From assembly GCA_903874895.1 (NCBI GenBank), contig CAIQUG010000246.1:1-57775 (forward strand): a stretch of 57,775 bases of DNA, read 5' to 3'. Under the pieces are notes generated by a model. The model worked only from the letters and a program-made list of their open reading frames with translations, did not search any database and was not told the origin of the DNA. Shown piece by piece: positions 10,573 to 20,741 of the stretch. The first letter of the stretch is position 1. Each line of letters begins with the position of its first letter. Both the position numbers and the translations under genes were made by a program. The DNA comes from an uncultured Caulobacterales bacterium. Lineage in GTDB: Bacteria > Pseudomonadota > Alphaproteobacteria > Caulobacterales > Caulobacteraceae.

Positions 10573-11178
10573 ATGTCCACCAAGGCCCTTCAGGAGCTCG
10601 GTCAGGCGATCCTCGATCGCTCGGGCGGTCGTGCGCAGCGTTTCGAGGTCGCGGTCGAGGAACTGACCGTCCACACCACCGTCGACCACGTGGTCGAGCT
10701 GCTTCGGCTGTTGCGGGACGATGTGTCGTTCCGTTTCAACCAGCTGACCGACCTGTGCGGCGTGGACTATCCGGAGCGGCCGCTGCGCTTCGACGTGGTC
10801 TATCAGCTGATCTCGTACACGAAGAACGTGCGCCTGCGGGTCAAGGTGCAGACCGACGAGGAGACACCCGTCCCGTCTGTGACGCCCGTCCATCCCTGCG
10901 CGGACTGGTTCGAACGCGAGACATTCGACATGTATGGCGTGTTCTTCTCCGGACACCCCGACCTTCGCCGGATCCTGACGGACTACGGCTTCCACGGACA
11001 TCCCCTGCGCAAGGACTTCCCGATGACGGGATACGTCGAGGTGCGCTGGGACGAAGAGCTCAAGCGCGTGGTCTATGAACCGGTGAAGCTGGTTCAGGAG
11101 TACCGGGCCTTTGATTTCCTGTCGCCGTGGGAGGGGGCCCAGTACGTCCTTCCCGGAGACGAAAAAGCCGGGGGGTAG
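10573..11178 (+). CDS. nuoC: NADH-quinone oxidoreductase subunit C
   Basis: 30-kDa-type peripheral-arm subunit of complex I that helps form the quinone cavity with NuoD. The 201 residues contain the family signature [20 protein letters not shown] followed by [18 protein letters not shown]. The ATG at 10573 follows gagacgaggga. NuoC and NuoD are separate genes here, not fused as in E. coli. The stop is 3 bases from the next small membrane gene. Confidence 0.97.
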   Translation: MSTKALQELGQAILDRSGGRAQRFEVAVEELTVHTTVDHVVELLRLLRDDVSFRFNQLTDLCGVDYPERPLRFDVVYQLISYTKNVRLRVKVQTDEETPVPSVTPVHPCADWFERETFDMYGVFFSGHPDLRRILTDYGFHGHPLRKDFPMTGYVEVRWDEELKRVVYEPVKLVQEYRAFDFLSPWEGAQYVLPGDEKAGG

Positions 11179-11181
11179 GGG

Positions 11182-11619
11182 ATGTTCTTGACCAAGCAGG
11201 CATTGCGGTCCGCGACAGCGTTCTTTCTTCTGACGTTTTCCACGGCCTTTCTGATGACCATCGGGATCCGGCTGACCGGCTGGTTCACCCGGGCGCCCGA
11301 GGTCTCGCAGGTGGCGACCCAGGACCTGGGGATCGCCATCATGGTCGGTGTGGTGGCTTTGGCGGTCGGTTCGACCATCCGCCGGATGGATGCGGTGGAA
11401 CTGCGCAGCGCCCTGATCGGGGCTGCGTCGGTCCTTCTGGCCATTCCCACATCTTATGCGGCGATCAATCACAAATGGGACGTGTCGACCTTCGTCGTGG
11501 TGAGCTTCGGCGTCGTGCTGCTGCTGGCAGGCCTGCTGGTGGCCCTGACGACCCGCAGCGAGGCGGAGAGCGACTTGATCCGGAAATATGAAGCGGAGCA
11601 GATCATCAATGGCCAGTGA
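11182..11619 (+). CDS. uncharacterised four-helix membrane protein inside the nuo operon
   Basis: A 145-residue protein that I do not recognise. About four hydrophobic segments are visible (roughly 11-29, 47-64, 77-95 and 100-122), with an acidic, charged C-terminal tail ([16 protein letters not shown]). It starts 3 bases after nuoC and overlaps nuoD by 11 bases, so it is surely co-translated with complex I genes. It matches no canonical Nuo subunit. Possible roles are accessory subunit, assembly factor or membrane-arm stabiliser; this is inferred from position only. Confidence 0.8.
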   Translation: MFLTKQALRSATAFFLLTFSTAFLMTIGIRLTGWFTRAPEVSQVATQDLGIAIMVGVVALAVGSTIRRMDAVELRSALIGAASVLLAIPTSYAAINHKWDVSTFVVVSFGVVLLLAGLLVALTTRSEAESDLIRKYEAEQIINGQ

Positions 11620-12853
11620 AACCCCGGCCGTTGCCGACAGCGCTGCCGGCAACGTGGTCAGCGCGGACGGCGAGGAAACCCGCCTGCGGAAGTTCAACAT
11701 CAACTTCGGTCCCCAGCACCCGGCGGCCCACGGCGTTCTGCGTCTGGTGCTGGAACTGGATGGCGAGGTGGTGGAGCGGGTGGACCCGCATATCGGCCTG
11801 CTGCACCGCGGCACCGAGAAGCTGATGGAGGCCCGCACCTACCTCCAGAACACCCCTTACTTCGACCGGCTGGACTATGTGGCTCCGATGAACCAGGAGC
11901 ACGCCTTCGTCCTGGCCATCGAGAAGCTGGCCGGGATCGAGGTGCCCTATCGCGGCAAGGTCATCCGCGTCCTGTTCGACGAGATCGGCCGGATCCTCAG
12001 CCATCTGCTGAACGTGACGACCCAGGCCATGGACGTGGGCGCGCTCACCCCGCCCCTGTGGGGTTTCGAAGAGCGCGAAAAGCTCATGATCTTCTATGAG
12101 CGCGCGTCCGGCGCCCGGCTGCACGCCAACTACTACCGTCCCGGCGGTGTCCACCAGGATCTGACGCCGGAGCTGATCGCCGACATGCGCCGCTGGTGCG
12201 CCGAGTTTCCCCGCAAGCTCGACGACATCGACAACCTGATCACGCCGAACCGTATCTTCAAGCAGCGGAACGTGGACATCGGTGTCGTCACCCAGGAGGA
12301 AGCCTATGCCTGGGGCTTCACCGGCGTGATGCTGCGGGGCTCGGGCATCGCCTGGGATCTGCGCAAGGCCCAGCCCTACGAGATCTATGCCGACCTCGAC
12401 TTCGACATCCCGCTTGGCAAGAACGGCGACTGCTATGACCGCTATCTCGTCCGGATGGAGGAGATGCGCCAGTCGGTGAAGATCATGAACCAGTGCCTGG
12501 ACCTGCTGGACAAGCACAAGGGCCCGGTCCTGCTGGAGAACTCCAAGTACACGCCGCCCCGCCGGGGTGAGATGAAGCGCTCGATGGAGGCGCTGATCCA
12601 CCACTTCAAGCTCTACACCGAGGGGTTCCACGTCCCCGCCGGCGAGGTCTACACGGCCGTCGAGGCACCCAAGGGCGAGTTCGGCGTCTATCTGGTGGGC
12701 GACGGGACCAACAAGCCCTATCGTTGCAAGATCCGCGCGCCGGGTTATTCGCATCTGCAGGCCCTGGACTGGATGGCCCGGGGGCACATGCTGGCGGACG
12801 TGTCCGCCGTGCTGGGCTCCCTCGACATCGTGTTCGGAGAGGTCGACCGGTGA
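11609..12853 (+). CDS. nuoD: NADH-quinone oxidoreductase subunit D
   Basis: 49-kDa-type subunit forming the quinone-reduction site with NuoB. The 414 residues include [42 protein letters not shown] and the C-terminal DIVFGEVDR. The ATG at 11609 (MASETPAV) is preferred over the one at 11588, which would extend the overlap with the upstream gene; either way the first 30 residues are not conserved-looking. The stop overlaps a GTG start of another small membrane gene by 4 bases. Confidence 0.97.
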   Translation: MASETPAVADSAAGNVVSADGEETRLRKFNINFGPQHPAAHGVLRLVLELDGEVVERVDPHIGLLHRGTEKLMEARTYLQNTPYFDRLDYVAPMNQEHAFVLAIEKLAGIEVPYRGKVIRVLFDEIGRILSHLLNVTTQAMDVGALTPPLWGFEEREKLMIFYERASGARLHANYYRPGGVHQDLTPELIADMRRWCAEFPRKLDDIDNLITPNRIFKQRNVDIGVVTQEEAYAWGFTGVMLRGSGIAWDLRKAQPYEIYADLDFDIPLGKNGDCYDRYLVRMEEMRQSVKIMNQCLDLLDKHKGPVLLENSKYTPPRRGEMKRSMEALIHHFKLYTEGFHVPAGEVYTAVEAPKGEFGVYLVGDGTNKPYRCKIRAPGYSHLQALDWMARGHMLADVSAVLGSLDIVFGEVDR

Positions 12854-13230
12854 ACCCGGTCCTGGGCGGGATTGCCCTGACCCTGGTGTCTGTTTCGGTC
12901 CTGGCGATCATGACCGTGATCCGCTGGTGGCTCGCTCGCTCTCACTGGGATCACCACCCGGCCGGTCGCCGGGGCTATCTGAACGACGTGATCCTGATGA
13001 CGGCGACCTTTGCGCCCATGATCCTGGCCGGCCTGATCTTCCGCATCGAGCTGCTGTCAGGTCAGACGGCTGCGCTGATGCCCTACCTCTACGGCGGTCT
13101 CCTGACCGCCTTCGCCATACGCGTCGTCCTGCGACGCATCCCGCCCTTCGGCCCTGCCAACCAGCGTCTGACCGACAGCCGCATGGCCGCACTGGCCGCC
13201 AAGGCCTCAAACTCCAGGAAAGCCGACTGA
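12850..13230 (+). CDS. uncharacterised small membrane protein between nuoD and nuoE
   Basis: A 126-residue protein starting at a GTG that overlaps the nuoD stop (GTGA). Hydrophobic segments lie near 5-25, 45-65 and 74-94; the tail is basic ([17 protein letters not shown] and a Ser/Lys-rich end). It corresponds to no standard Nuo subunit and I do not recognise the family. The tight overlap before and the single-base gap to nuoE show that it is a genuine operon member. Function unknown. Confidence 0.75.
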   Translation: MNPVLGGIALTLVSVSVLAIMTVIRWWLARSHWDHHPAGRRGYLNDVILMTATFAPMILAGLIFRIELLSGQTAALMPYLYGGLLTAFAIRVVLRRIPPFGPANQRLTDSRMAALAAKASNSRKAD

Positions 13231-13231
13231 C

Positions 13232-13894
13232 ATGTCCGTCCGCCGTCTCAGTGCCCAGCAACCCGACGCCTTCGCCTTTTCCCCCGACACGATGGAAAAG
13301 GCCCAGTGGTGGATGACCAAGTATCCGGCGGAGCGGAAGGCCTCGGCGGTGATCCCGATCCTGTGGCTCGTGCAGAAGCAGGAGGGCTGGGTGTCCGAGC
13401 CCGCCATCCGCGCGATCGGCGACCTGCTGGGCATGCCGAAGATCCGCGTTCTGGAGGTTGCGACCTTCTACACCATGTTCCAGCTGGAACCGGTGGGCAC
13501 CGCCGCGCTGATCCAGGTCTGCGGCACCACACCCTGCATGCTCCGCGGGTCCGAGGCCCTGATGGAGCTCTGCCGCAGCGAGATCGGTCCGAAGGACAGG
13601 CTGTCGGCGGACGGCAAGTTCACCTGGCAGGAGGTCGAGTGCCTGGGGGCCTGTGCCAATGCCCCCATGGCCCAGATCAATGACTATTATTACGAGGACC
13701 TGACGCCGGACAGTCTGAAGGCCATCATCGAGGCCTTCCGTCGGGGAGAGACTCCGAAGGCCGGCTCCGCCGCGGGCCGCCATTCGTCCGAGCCGGCGGA
13801 GGGAGCCCTGACGCTGACCGATCCCAGTCTCTATGACGGCAGCCGGGCGGTGCCGATCACCCAGCTTCCGAACGCCAAGGAACCGGCCGTCTGA
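13232..13894 (+). CDS. nuoE: NADH-quinone oxidoreductase subunit E
   Basis: 24-kDa-type flavoprotein-arm subunit with the 2Fe-2S cluster N1a. The 220 residues show VCGTTPCMLRG and CLGACANAP, which provide the four cysteine ligands, after the thioredoxin-like leader. It is about 50 residues longer than the compact E. coli form because of a low-complexity C-terminal tail starting near RRGETPKAGSAAGRHS. The gene starts 1 base after the preceding stop, and its stop shares one base with the next start (TGATG). Confidence 0.97.
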   Translation: MSVRRLSAQQPDAFAFSPDTMEKAQWWMTKYPAERKASAVIPILWLVQKQEGWVSEPAIRAIGDLLGMPKIRVLEVATFYTMFQLEPVGTAALIQVCGTTPCMLRGSEALMELCRSEIGPKDRLSADGKFTWQEVECLGACANAPMAQINDYYYEDLTPDSLKAIIEAFRRGETPKAGSAAGRHSSEPAEGALTLTDPSLYDGSRAVPITQLPNAKEPAV

Positions 13895-14115
13895 TGGAGG
13901 ACGTGCCGAAGCCCACCGAGGCCCTGGCCCTGGCGGCCCTGCAGCGGCGGTTCCGGCGGATGGTGATGGCGATGTCGGTCTGCGGCCTTGTGGCCGTGGC
14001 CGGGGCTGTCTGCTTCTTTGCCGCGCACCAGCCGTGGGGTCTGTGGCTTTTTATCGCGGCTCTGGTGAGCGGGTTCGCCGCACAGGTGTGGTTCGTGGCG
14101 GCCATGCGTCGCTGA
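13894..14115 (+). CDS. uncharacterised 73-residue membrane protein between nuoE and nuoF
   Basis: Two hydrophobic segments (about 22-44 and 49-68) flanked by arginines (ALQRRFRRM at the start, AAMRR at the end). The ATG overlaps the nuoE stop by one base, arguing for coupled translation. Its small size could make it a single-hairpin accessory subunit or assembly helper. I do not recognise it; the coding call rests on the overlap and clear membrane topology. Confidence 0.7.
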   Translation: MEDVPKPTEALALAALQRRFRRMVMAMSVCGLVAVAGAVCFFAAHQPWGLWLFIAALVSGFAAQVWFVAAMRR

Positions 14116-14682
14116 CCGCATAGGTATCCGCGGCAGGCTGGGACATGGGCTGTCATCACGGCGCAGAATGAACCGTGCGAGTATGTCCGGTAGCGGATCG
14201 TCCGATGGGGACGACGGTTCGGAGGGGCGGGTTTGAGTAAGCGTGATGCGCCTGACGCGGGGATGAAGCCCCCCGGTTCGGGAGAGCAAGGGGCGGTCGC
14301 ATCGGGTGCGACCGGTCCGGCCCGCCGGGGTCGTCAGCGCCGGACCGGACTGGGCGTCGTTCTGAATCTGATCGGCGCGGCCGCCATGGCCGTGGTGGGT
14401 GTGCCGTTCCGAGGGGCGGAGGGCCCCGCAGGCGGTGCAGAAGTCTCCGGCGGCGCGAGTTCCCGGTTGGTTTTGGGTGCGTCTGGCGCTATGTCGCAGT
14501 CCACGTCGTCCGACAACGGCGAGAGTCGCGCGCCCACCCCGGCGGACCCCGGAATTCCGGGGCCTGCGGATCGTATCCGGTCCTTCGAGACCGATGACAC
14601 CGATCCGGAGCGACATCGACAGTCGGAACTCATCAAGGGCCGTGCTGCGGATACGAGATCCGCCGCGGCTGGGAGATCGCGA
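14116..14682 (+). other. 567-base stretch before nuoF without a confident gene
   Basis: The largest gene-poor stretch of the window, inside an otherwise tightly packed operon. From a TTG at 14233, preceded by ggaggggcggg, the frame stays open for 150 codons into nuoF. The predicted peptide is low-complexity (Gly, Ala, Ser, Arg) with one hydrophobic patch (about 40-58, [15 protein letters not shown]). A perfect 16-base palindrome, ccccggaattccgggg, lies at 14547-14562. It may be an internal promoter region, a decayed gene or a leader; nothing decides. Confidence 0.4.
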
Positions 14683-15996
14683 ATGGTCGGCATCCTGGAA
14701 GACAAGGATCGTATCTTCACCAACCTGTACGGATTCCACGACTGGGGTCTGGAGGGGGCGAAGGCGCGGGGGTGCTGGAACGCGACCCGCGAGATCCTGC
14801 AACAGGGCCCGGACTGGATCATCGACAACATGAAGGCGTCAGGCCTGCGCGGCCGGGGCGGTGCGGGTTTCTCCACCGGCCTGAAGTGGTCCTTCATGCC
14901 CAAGGAAGTCGGCGCACGACCGCATTATCTGGTGGTCAATGCCGACGAGTCGGAGCCGGGTACCTGCAAGGACCGGGAAATCCTGCGCCACGACCCGCAC
15001 CTGCTGATCGAGGGATGCCTGATCGCCTCCTTCGCCATGCACGCCCACGCCTGCTACATCTACCTGCGCGGGGAATATGTGCGGGAGCGCGAGGTCCTAG
15101 AGGAAGCGGTGAAGCAGGCCTACGAGGCCAGGCTCATCGGCAAGGACAACATCCACGGCTGGGACTTCGACCTCTACGTCCATCATGGGGCAGGGGCCTA
15201 TATCTGCGGCGAGGAAACGGCGCTCCTGGAGAGCCTGGAAGGCAAGAAGGGCCAGCCCCGCCTGAAGCCGCCGTTCCCGGCGGGTGCCGGCCTCTACGGC
15301 TGCCCGACGACCGTGAACAATGTGGAGTCCATTGCCGTGGCCGGGACCATCCTGCGCCGCGGGGCCGCATGGTTTGCAGGCCTTGGCCGGGCCAACAACA
15401 CCGGCACCAAGCTGATGTGCATCTCCGGCCACGTGAACAAGCCGTGCAACGTAGAAGAAGCCATGTCGATTCCCCTTCGCCAGCTGCTGGAAGAGCACTG
15501 CGGCGGCGTGCGCGGGGGCTGGGGTAACCTGAAGGCCGTCATCCCGGGCGGCTCTTCGGTGCCGATGATCACTGCGGAACAGTGCGAGACCGCGCTGATG
15601 GACTTCGACTCCCTGCGGGAACTGCGCTCCGGCCTCGGCACCGCCGCGGTGATCGTCATGGACAAGTCCACCGATCTGGTCCGCGCCATTGCCCGCATCA
15701 GCTATTTCTACAAGCACGAAAGCTGTGGACAATGCACGCCCTGCCGGGAGGGCACCGGCTGGATGTGGCGCGTCATGGAGCGCATGGCGAGCGGCGAGGC
15801 GGAGATGAAGGAGATCGATCTTCTCCTCGATGTGGCGTCCCAGGTGGAAGGCCATACCATCTGCGCCCTCGGAGACGCAGCCGCCTGGCCAATTCAGGGC
15901 CTGTTCCGGCACTTCCGTCCAGAGATCGAGGATCGTATCGCCAGCTACCGCAGCGGTCGTCCCCACGTGCAGGGCCATGCCATCGCCGCCGAGTAA
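14683..15996 (+). CDS. nuoF: NADH-quinone oxidoreductase subunit F
   Basis: 51-kDa-type subunit that binds NADH, FMN and cluster N3; the electron entry point of complex I. From the ATG at 14683 it has 437 residues, the usual length, with the nucleotide-binding [16 protein letters not shown], the FMN-site [33 protein letters not shown] and the cluster ligands [12 protein letters not shown] plus a late Cys in GHTICALGD. The start follows gggagatcgcga. The frame is open for 150 more codons upstream, but that extension shows no NuoF-like sequence. Confidence 0.96.
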   Translation: MVGILEDKDRIFTNLYGFHDWGLEGAKARGCWNATREILQQGPDWIIDNMKASGLRGRGGAGFSTGLKWSFMPKEVGARPHYLVVNADESEPGTCKDREILRHDPHLLIEGCLIASFAMHAHACYIYLRGEYVREREVLEEAVKQAYEARLIGKDNIHGWDFDLYVHHGAGAYICGEETALLESLEGKKGQPRLKPPFPAGAGLYGCPTTVNNVESIAVAGTILRRGAAWFAGLGRANNTGTKLMCISGHVNKPCNVEEAMSIPLRQLLEEHCGGVRGGWGNLKAVIPGGSSVPMITAEQCETALMDFDSLRELRSGLGTAAVIVMDKSTDLVRAIARISYFYKHESCGQCTPCREGTGWMWRVMERMASGEAEMKEIDLLLDVASQVEGHTICALGDAAAWPIQGLFRHFRPEIEDRIASYRSGRPHVQGHAIAAE

Positions 15997-16080
15997 GCTC
16001 GGATGGGCTCTTGCCTTATGCCGCAAAGTGTTTCACCACCCCGCCACTGCCGCACCGCCGAAGACTAGGATCCCGTCGAG

Positions 16081-18141
16081 ATGCCCATCGCCAAGGTCAA
16101 TGGCATAGAGGTCGAGTTCGAGCCGGGCATGACCGTGCTCCAGGTCGCTGAACTCGCCGGGGAAGAGATCCCGCGCTTCTGCTACCACGAACGCCTGTCC
16201 ATCGCCGGCAACTGCCGCATGTGCCTGGTGGAGGTGAAGCCCGGTCCGCCCAAGCCGCAGGCGTCCTGCGCGCTGCCCGCCGCGGACAAGCAGGAGATCT
16301 TCACCAACACGCCGATGGTCAAGAAGGCGCGGGAAGGGGTGATGGAGTTCCTGCTGGTCAATCACCCGCTGGACTGCCCGATCTGCGACCAGGGCGGCGA
16401 ATGCGACCTGCAGGACGAGGCCATGGGTTATGGCCGCGTCGGATCGCGGTTCGACGAGAACAAGCGCGCCGTGGACGAGAAGTTCATGGGGCCGCTGATC
16501 AAGACCACCATGACCCGCTGCATCCAGTGCACCCGCTGCGTCCGCTTCGCCACCGAGGTGGCTGGCGTGTTGGAACTGGGCCTCCTGAACCGTGGCGAGG
16601 ATGCGGAGATCAGCACCTATCTCGAAGGCGCCGTGACGTCCGAACTGTCCGGCAACCTCGTGGACCTCTGCCCGGTGGGGGCCCTGACCTCCAAGCCCTA
16701 CGCCTTCAACGCCCGGCCGTGGGAGCTGACCAAGACCGAGACCGTGGACGTGATGGACGGTCTGGGGGCCTCCATCCGCGTGGATGCCCGGGGACCCGCG
16801 GTCCTGCGGGTGCTGCCCCGCGCCAATGACGAGATCAACGAGGAGTGGATCTCCGACAAGACCCGCCACGCGGTGGACGGCCTGTCCCGCCAGCGGCTGG
16901 ACCAGCCGTATGTGCGGATCGACGGCAAGCTGCGTCCTGCCAGCTGGGGTCAGGCCTTTGCGGCCATCGCTGCCCGGATCAAGGCGACGACGCCGGATCG
17001 CGTGGGCCTGATTGCCGGGGACCTGCAGGACGCCGAGTCCATGAAGGCCGCCATGGACCTGTTCCGGTCCCTGGGCGTTGCCAGCATCGATTGCCGCCAG
17101 GACGGAAGTGTCCTCGGCCACGGCCCGCGGGAGAGCTGGCTGTTCAACGCGACCATCGCCGGTATCGACGAGGCTGACGCCATCATGATCATCGGGGCCA
17201 ATCCGCGCCTCGAGGCTCCCGTGCTGAACGCCCGGATCCGCCGACGCTGGCTGACCGGCAAGGTGCTGACCGGCGTGATCGGCGAGGCCGCCGACCTGAC
17301 CTATCGCTATAACCACCTCGGCACCTCGCCGGACGCGATCCGCCAGTTCGTGGCCCACGGCAAGATTTCCAAGGAAAGGCCGATGTTCATCATCGGTCAG
17401 GGCGCGCTGAACCGCCCGGATTCCGCCGCGGTGCTGAGCCTGCTCGGGCAGGCGGCAGCCTCCATGGGCGTGGTGCGCGAGGGCTGGAACGGCTTCAACG
17501 TGCTGCACACGGCGGCCTCCCGCGTGGGTGGCCTCGACATGGGCTTCATCCCGGCGGCCGGGGGACGCAGCGCGCCGCAGATGCTGGCTGCGGCCGAGAC
17601 CGGCGAGCTGGACGTCCTCTACCTGCTGGGGGCTGACGAGATCGATACCTCTCGTCTGGGCAAGGCCTTCGTGATCTATCAGGGCACCCACGGGGACGCC
17701 GGGGCCCAGGCTGCCGACGTGATCCTGCCGGGTGCCGCCTACACCGAAAAGCCGGGCATCTATGTCAATACCGAGGGCCGGACCCAGATCGCCAACCGGG
17801 CCGTGTTCCCCAAGGGCGACGCCAAGGAAGACTGGAGCATCTTCCGGGCCCTGTCCGAGGATCTGGGCCATCGGCTGCCCTATGACAGCCTCGAGGCCTT
17901 GCGCCGCAAGCTGATCCAGGATCATCCGACCTTCGGCCAGGTGGACCATGCACCGGGACACGTCTCCGCGGCGGCGTTCGACGTCGGTTCGATCGGCGCA
18001 GCGGGGGCGGTCTCGGACACGCCGTTCCAGTCGCCGGTCACGGAGTTCCACCTGACCAACCCCATCGCGCGCGCCAGCGTTACCATGGCCGAGTGCGCCC
18101 GAAGCCTGAAGGCCGCCCGCGGCCTCCTGGCAGCGGAATAG
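16081..18141 (+). CDS. nuoG: NADH-quinone oxidoreductase subunit G
   Basis: 75-kDa-type subunit that wires electrons through several Fe-S clusters. The 686 residues begin with a 2Fe-2S ferredoxin domain ([18 protein letters not shown]), then the His/Cys-ligated cluster N5 ([18 protein letters not shown]) and N4 ([10 protein letters not shown] with DLCPVGAL), and end in a molybdopterin-oxidoreductase-like domain without molybdenum chemistry. An 84-base gap separates it from nuoF. Confidence 0.97.
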   Translation: MPIAKVNGIEVEFEPGMTVLQVAELAGEEIPRFCYHERLSIAGNCRMCLVEVKPGPPKPQASCALPAADKQEIFTNTPMVKKAREGVMEFLLVNHPLDCPICDQGGECDLQDEAMGYGRVGSRFDENKRAVDEKFMGPLIKTTMTRCIQCTRCVRFATEVAGVLELGLLNRGEDAEISTYLEGAVTSELSGNLVDLCPVGALTSKPYAFNARPWELTKTETVDVMDGLGASIRVDARGPAVLRVLPRANDEINEEWISDKTRHAVDGLSRQRLDQPYVRIDGKLRPASWGQAFAAIAARIKATTPDRVGLIAGDLQDAESMKAAMDLFRSLGVASIDCRQDGSVLGHGPRESWLFNATIAGIDEADAIMIIGANPRLEAPVLNARIRRRWLTGKVLTGVIGEAADLTYRYNHLGTSPDAIRQFVAHGKISKERPMFIIGQGALNRPDSAAVLSLLGQAAASMGVVREGWNGFNVLHTAASRVGGLDMGFIPAAGGRSAPQMLAAAETGELDVLYLLGADEIDTSRLGKAFVIYQGTHGDAGAQAADVILPGAAYTEKPGIYVNTEGRTQIANRAVFPKGDAKEDWSIFRALSEDLGHRLPYDSLEALRRKLIQDHPTFGQVDHAPGHVSAAAFDVGSIGAAGAVSDTPFQSPVTEFHLTNPIARASVTMAECARSLKAARGLLAAE

Positions 18142-18154
18142 GAGCGGGGAGCCC

Positions 18155-19231
18155 ATGGGCGACATTCAAGACTTCTGGGGCACTCCTGCCGGTTGGACCG
18201 TGATCACCCTGGGTGAGGTGCTCCTCGTGGTGGTGGGGGTCCTGATCAGCCTCGCCTTTCTGCTGCTCGCCGACCGCAAGGTCTGGGCCGGGGTGCAGAT
18301 GCGCAAGGGGCCGAACACGGTGGGCGCCTTCGGCCTGCTGCAGTCCTTCGCCGACTTCATCAAGTTCCTGCTGAAGGAAATCGTCATCCCGGCCGGGGCC
18401 GACCGGACCGTATTCCTGCTGGCGCCGCTGGTCAGCTTCGTGCTCGCCTTCATCGGCTGGGCCGTGATCCCGTTTGCGCCGGGCTGGGTGGTGTCCGACA
18501 TCAATGTGGGAATCCTCTACCTGCTGGCCATGTCATCCCTGGGTGTCTACGGGATCATCATGGGGGGCTGGGCCTCCAACTCGAAGTATCCGTTCCTGGG
18601 CAGCCTGCGTTCTGCCGCGCAGATGGTTTCCTACGAGGTCTCCATCGGCTTCATCATCGTCACGGTGATCCTGCTGACCGGCTCCATGAACCTTCAGACC
18701 ATTGTCGAGCATCAGTCCGGCGGCTTCTGGAACTGGAACGTGTTCGGCGGCGGGCTGGAGAAGAACTGGCCCATGGCCTTCGTCATGGTGCCGATGATGG
18801 TGATGTTCTTCATCTCCGCCCTGGCAGAGACCAACCGCCCACCCTTCGACCTGCCCGAGGCGGAATCGGAACTGGTGGCCGGGTACCAGGTCGAGTATTC
18901 GTCCACCCCGTACCTGCTGTTCATGATCGGCGAGTATTCGAACATCGTCCTGATGTGCGCGATGATCTCGATCCTGTTCTTCGGCGGATGGCAGGCCCCG
19001 TTCCCGACGCCGTCCCTGGCAGGCTGGGCCCCGATCCTCTCCGGTCTGTTCGGTCTCCTGTGGTTCGCCATCAAGGTGGTCTTCTGGTTCTTCATGTTCG
19101 CCATGATCAAGGCGATCGTGCCGCGCTATCGCTATGACCAGCTGATGCGCCTGGGCTGGAAGATCTTCCTGCCCACGTCCCTCGTCGCCGTCGCCGTCGT
19201 GGCCGGATGGCGCATTTTCACCAGCGTCTGA
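18155..19231 (+). CDS. nuoH: NADH-quinone oxidoreductase subunit H
   Basis: Membrane subunit that forms the quinone entry channel next to NuoB/NuoD. The 358 residues contain about eight hydrophobic helices, an early [18 protein letters not shown] loop and the conserved [20 protein letters not shown] loop with quinone-site carboxylates. Start ATG at 18155 lies 13 bases after nuoG, with a gagcgggga ribosome site. Confidence 0.97.
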   Translation: MGDIQDFWGTPAGWTVITLGEVLLVVVGVLISLAFLLLADRKVWAGVQMRKGPNTVGAFGLLQSFADFIKFLLKEIVIPAGADRTVFLLAPLVSFVLAFIGWAVIPFAPGWVVSDINVGILYLLAMSSLGVYGIIMGGWASNSKYPFLGSLRSAAQMVSYEVSIGFIIVTVILLTGSMNLQTIVEHQSGGFWNWNVFGGGLEKNWPMAFVMVPMMVMFFISALAETNRPPFDLPEAESELVAGYQVEYSSTPYLLFMIGEYSNIVLMCAMISILFFGGWQAPFPTPSLAGWAPILSGLFGLLWFAIKVVFWFFMFAMIKAIVPRYRYDQLMRLGWKIFLPTSLVAVAVVAGWRIFTSV

Positions 19232-19244
19232 GGAGAGCGCCAGC

Positions 19245-19742
19245 ATGTCCTTCTTCACGCGCATCGGTCAGGCCGCCAAGGGTGCCCTGATGCTCGATTT
19301 CATCGGGGCCTTCGGCATGGGGCTGCGCTATCTCGCGGCCCCCAAGAAGACCATCATGTATCCCTTCGAGAAGGGCCCCCTCAGCCCGCGCTTCCGGGGC
19401 GAGCATGCGCTCCGCCGCTATCCCAGCGGGGAAGAGCGCTGCATCGCCTGCAAGCTGTGCGAGGCCATCTGCCCGGCCCAGGCCATCACTATCGAGGCCG
19501 AGCCCCGGGCCGACGGCAGCCGCCGCACCACCCGCTACGACATCGATATGGTGAAGTGCATCTATTGCGGTCTCTGCCAGGAGGCGTGTCCGGTGGATGC
19601 CATTGTCGAGGGACCGAACTTCGAGTTTGCGGTCGAGACCCGCGAAGAACTTCTCTATGACAAGGATCGCCTGCTGGCCAACGGGGACCGTTGGGAGCGG
19701 GAAATCGCGAAAATTCTGGAACTGGACGCGGCCTACCGCTGA
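19245..19742 (+). CDS. nuoI: NADH-quinone oxidoreductase subunit I
   Basis: Ferredoxin-like peripheral subunit with two 4Fe-4S clusters (N6a, N6b). The 165 residues contain [12 protein letters not shown] and [16 protein letters not shown], the two CxxCxxCxxxCP motifs. A hydrophobic, partly amphipathic N terminus contacts the membrane arm. It is followed by an 80-base spacer with a strong inverted repeat before nuoJ. Confidence 0.97.
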   Translation: MSFFTRIGQAAKGALMLDFIGAFGMGLRYLAAPKKTIMYPFEKGPLSPRFRGEHALRRYPSGEERCIACKLCEAICPAQAITIEAEPRADGSRRTTRYDIDMVKCIYCGLCQEACPVDAIVEGPNFEFAVETREELLYDKDRLLANGDRWEREIAKILELDAAYR

Positions 19743-19765
19743 TCGCGGGGGTCGAACGGGGCAAT

Positions 19766-19801
19766 GGACGGACGAAGGCGGCACGCCGCCCTCGTCGGTC
19801 C
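19766..19801. repeat. near-perfect inverted repeat between nuoI and nuoJ
   Basis: Arms of 17 bases (19766-19782 and 19785-19801) pair at 15 positions around ggcggc-ac-gccgcc. The downstream sequence cgaaaggaag has no T run, so it is not a typical terminator. It lies in the only sizeable spacer between nuoG and nuoN, so an mRNA processing or stability hairpin is plausible. Confidence 0.5.
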
Positions 19802-19822
19802 GAAAGGAAGCTGACAAGCGCC

Positions 19823-20434
19823 ATGGATCTGCAGGCGATCGCATTCTACACGCTGGCCGCCGTCATGCTGGCCGCCGCCGGGCTCGTGGTCACGGCCAGG
19901 AACCCCGTGCACTCGGTGCTGTTCCTGATCCTGGCCTTTTTCAGCGGGGCCGGGTTGTTCGTCCTTCTGGGGGCGGAATTCCTGGCGATGCTGCTGATCG
20001 TCGTCTATGTGGGCGCGGTCGCGGTCCTGTTCCTGTTCGTGGTGATGATGCTGGACGTGGACTTCGTGTCCCTGCGGTCCGGCTTTGCCCAGTACATGCC
20101 GATCGGGCTGGTCGTCTCCGGGCTTCTGCTGGTGGAGATGGTGATGGTCTCCGGTGCCGTCGCCTCCAGCGGTGCCGCTTCCCGGGTCAAGGCCGCCGCC
20201 GAGACCGGCCAGAGCAACATCGAGCAGATCGGCCGGGTGCTCTATACCGACTATGTCTACTTCTTCCAGGCGGCGGGTCTGGTGCTGCTGGTGGCCATGA
20301 TCGGCGCCATCGTGCTGACCCTGCGCCACAAGCCCGGCGTCCGCCGCCAGAACATCGCCGACCAGACGGCCCGGACCCGCAAGTCCGGCCTGTCCATCGT
20401 CAAGGTCGCGACCGGAGAGGGGATTTCCGAATGA
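19823..20434 (+). CDS. nuoJ: NADH-quinone oxidoreductase subunit J
   Basis: Membrane subunit of complex I with five hydrophobic helices; 203 residues. Family features are [20 protein letters not shown], the [15 protein letters not shown] segment and the pi-bulge-region motif [20 protein letters not shown]. The ATG at 19823 matches the family N terminus; the frame is open further upstream but that part reads through the intergenic hairpin. The stop overlaps nuoK (ATGA). Confidence 0.97.
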   Translation: MDLQAIAFYTLAAVMLAAAGLVVTARNPVHSVLFLILAFFSGAGLFVLLGAEFLAMLLIVVYVGAVAVLFLFVVMMLDVDFVSLRSGFAQYMPIGLVVSGLLLVEMVMVSGAVASSGAASRVKAAAETGQSNIEQIGRVLYTDYVYFFQAAGLVLLVAMIGAIVLTLRHKPGVRRQNIADQTARTRKSGLSIVKVATGEGISE

Positions 20435-20739
20435 GCGTGGGTCTTCCCGCCTATCTGGCCGTCGCGGCGGCCCTGTTCACCATCGGGGTGTTCGGCATCT
20501 TCGTGAACCGGCGCAACATCATCGTCGTGCTGATGTCCATCGAGCTGATCCTCCTGGCCGTGAACATCAACCTGGTCTCGTTCTCCATGTTCCTGCATGA
20601 CGTGGTCGGGCAGATCTTCGCCATGTTCGTGCTGACCGTGGCCGCCGCCGAGGCGGCCGTCGGTCTGGCGATCCTGGTCACCTTCTTCCGCAACCGCGGC
20701 GACATCGCGGTTGACCATGCCAATATGATGAAAGGCTGA
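20431..20739 (+). CDS. nuoK: NADH-quinone oxidoreductase subunit K
   Basis: Small three-helix membrane subunit (102 residues), homologous to mitochondrial ND4L and MrpC. The conserved membrane glutamates are visible in [19 protein letters not shown] and in the [13 protein letters not shown] helix. The ATG overlaps the nuoJ stop by 4 bases. Essential for proton translocation with NuoA and NuoJ. Confidence 0.97.
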   Translation: MSVGLPAYLAVAAALFTIGVFGIFVNRRNIIVVLMSIELILLAVNINLVSFSMFLHDVVGQIFAMFVLTVAAAEAAVGLAILVTFFRNRGDIAVDHANMMKG

Positions 20740-20741
20740 GC

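Noticed and set aside
13831..14802. Minus-strand open frame covering the spacer before nuoF
   Set aside because: Arg/Pro/Ser-rich, no domain, and it overlaps coding sequence at both ends, so it does not explain the spacer.
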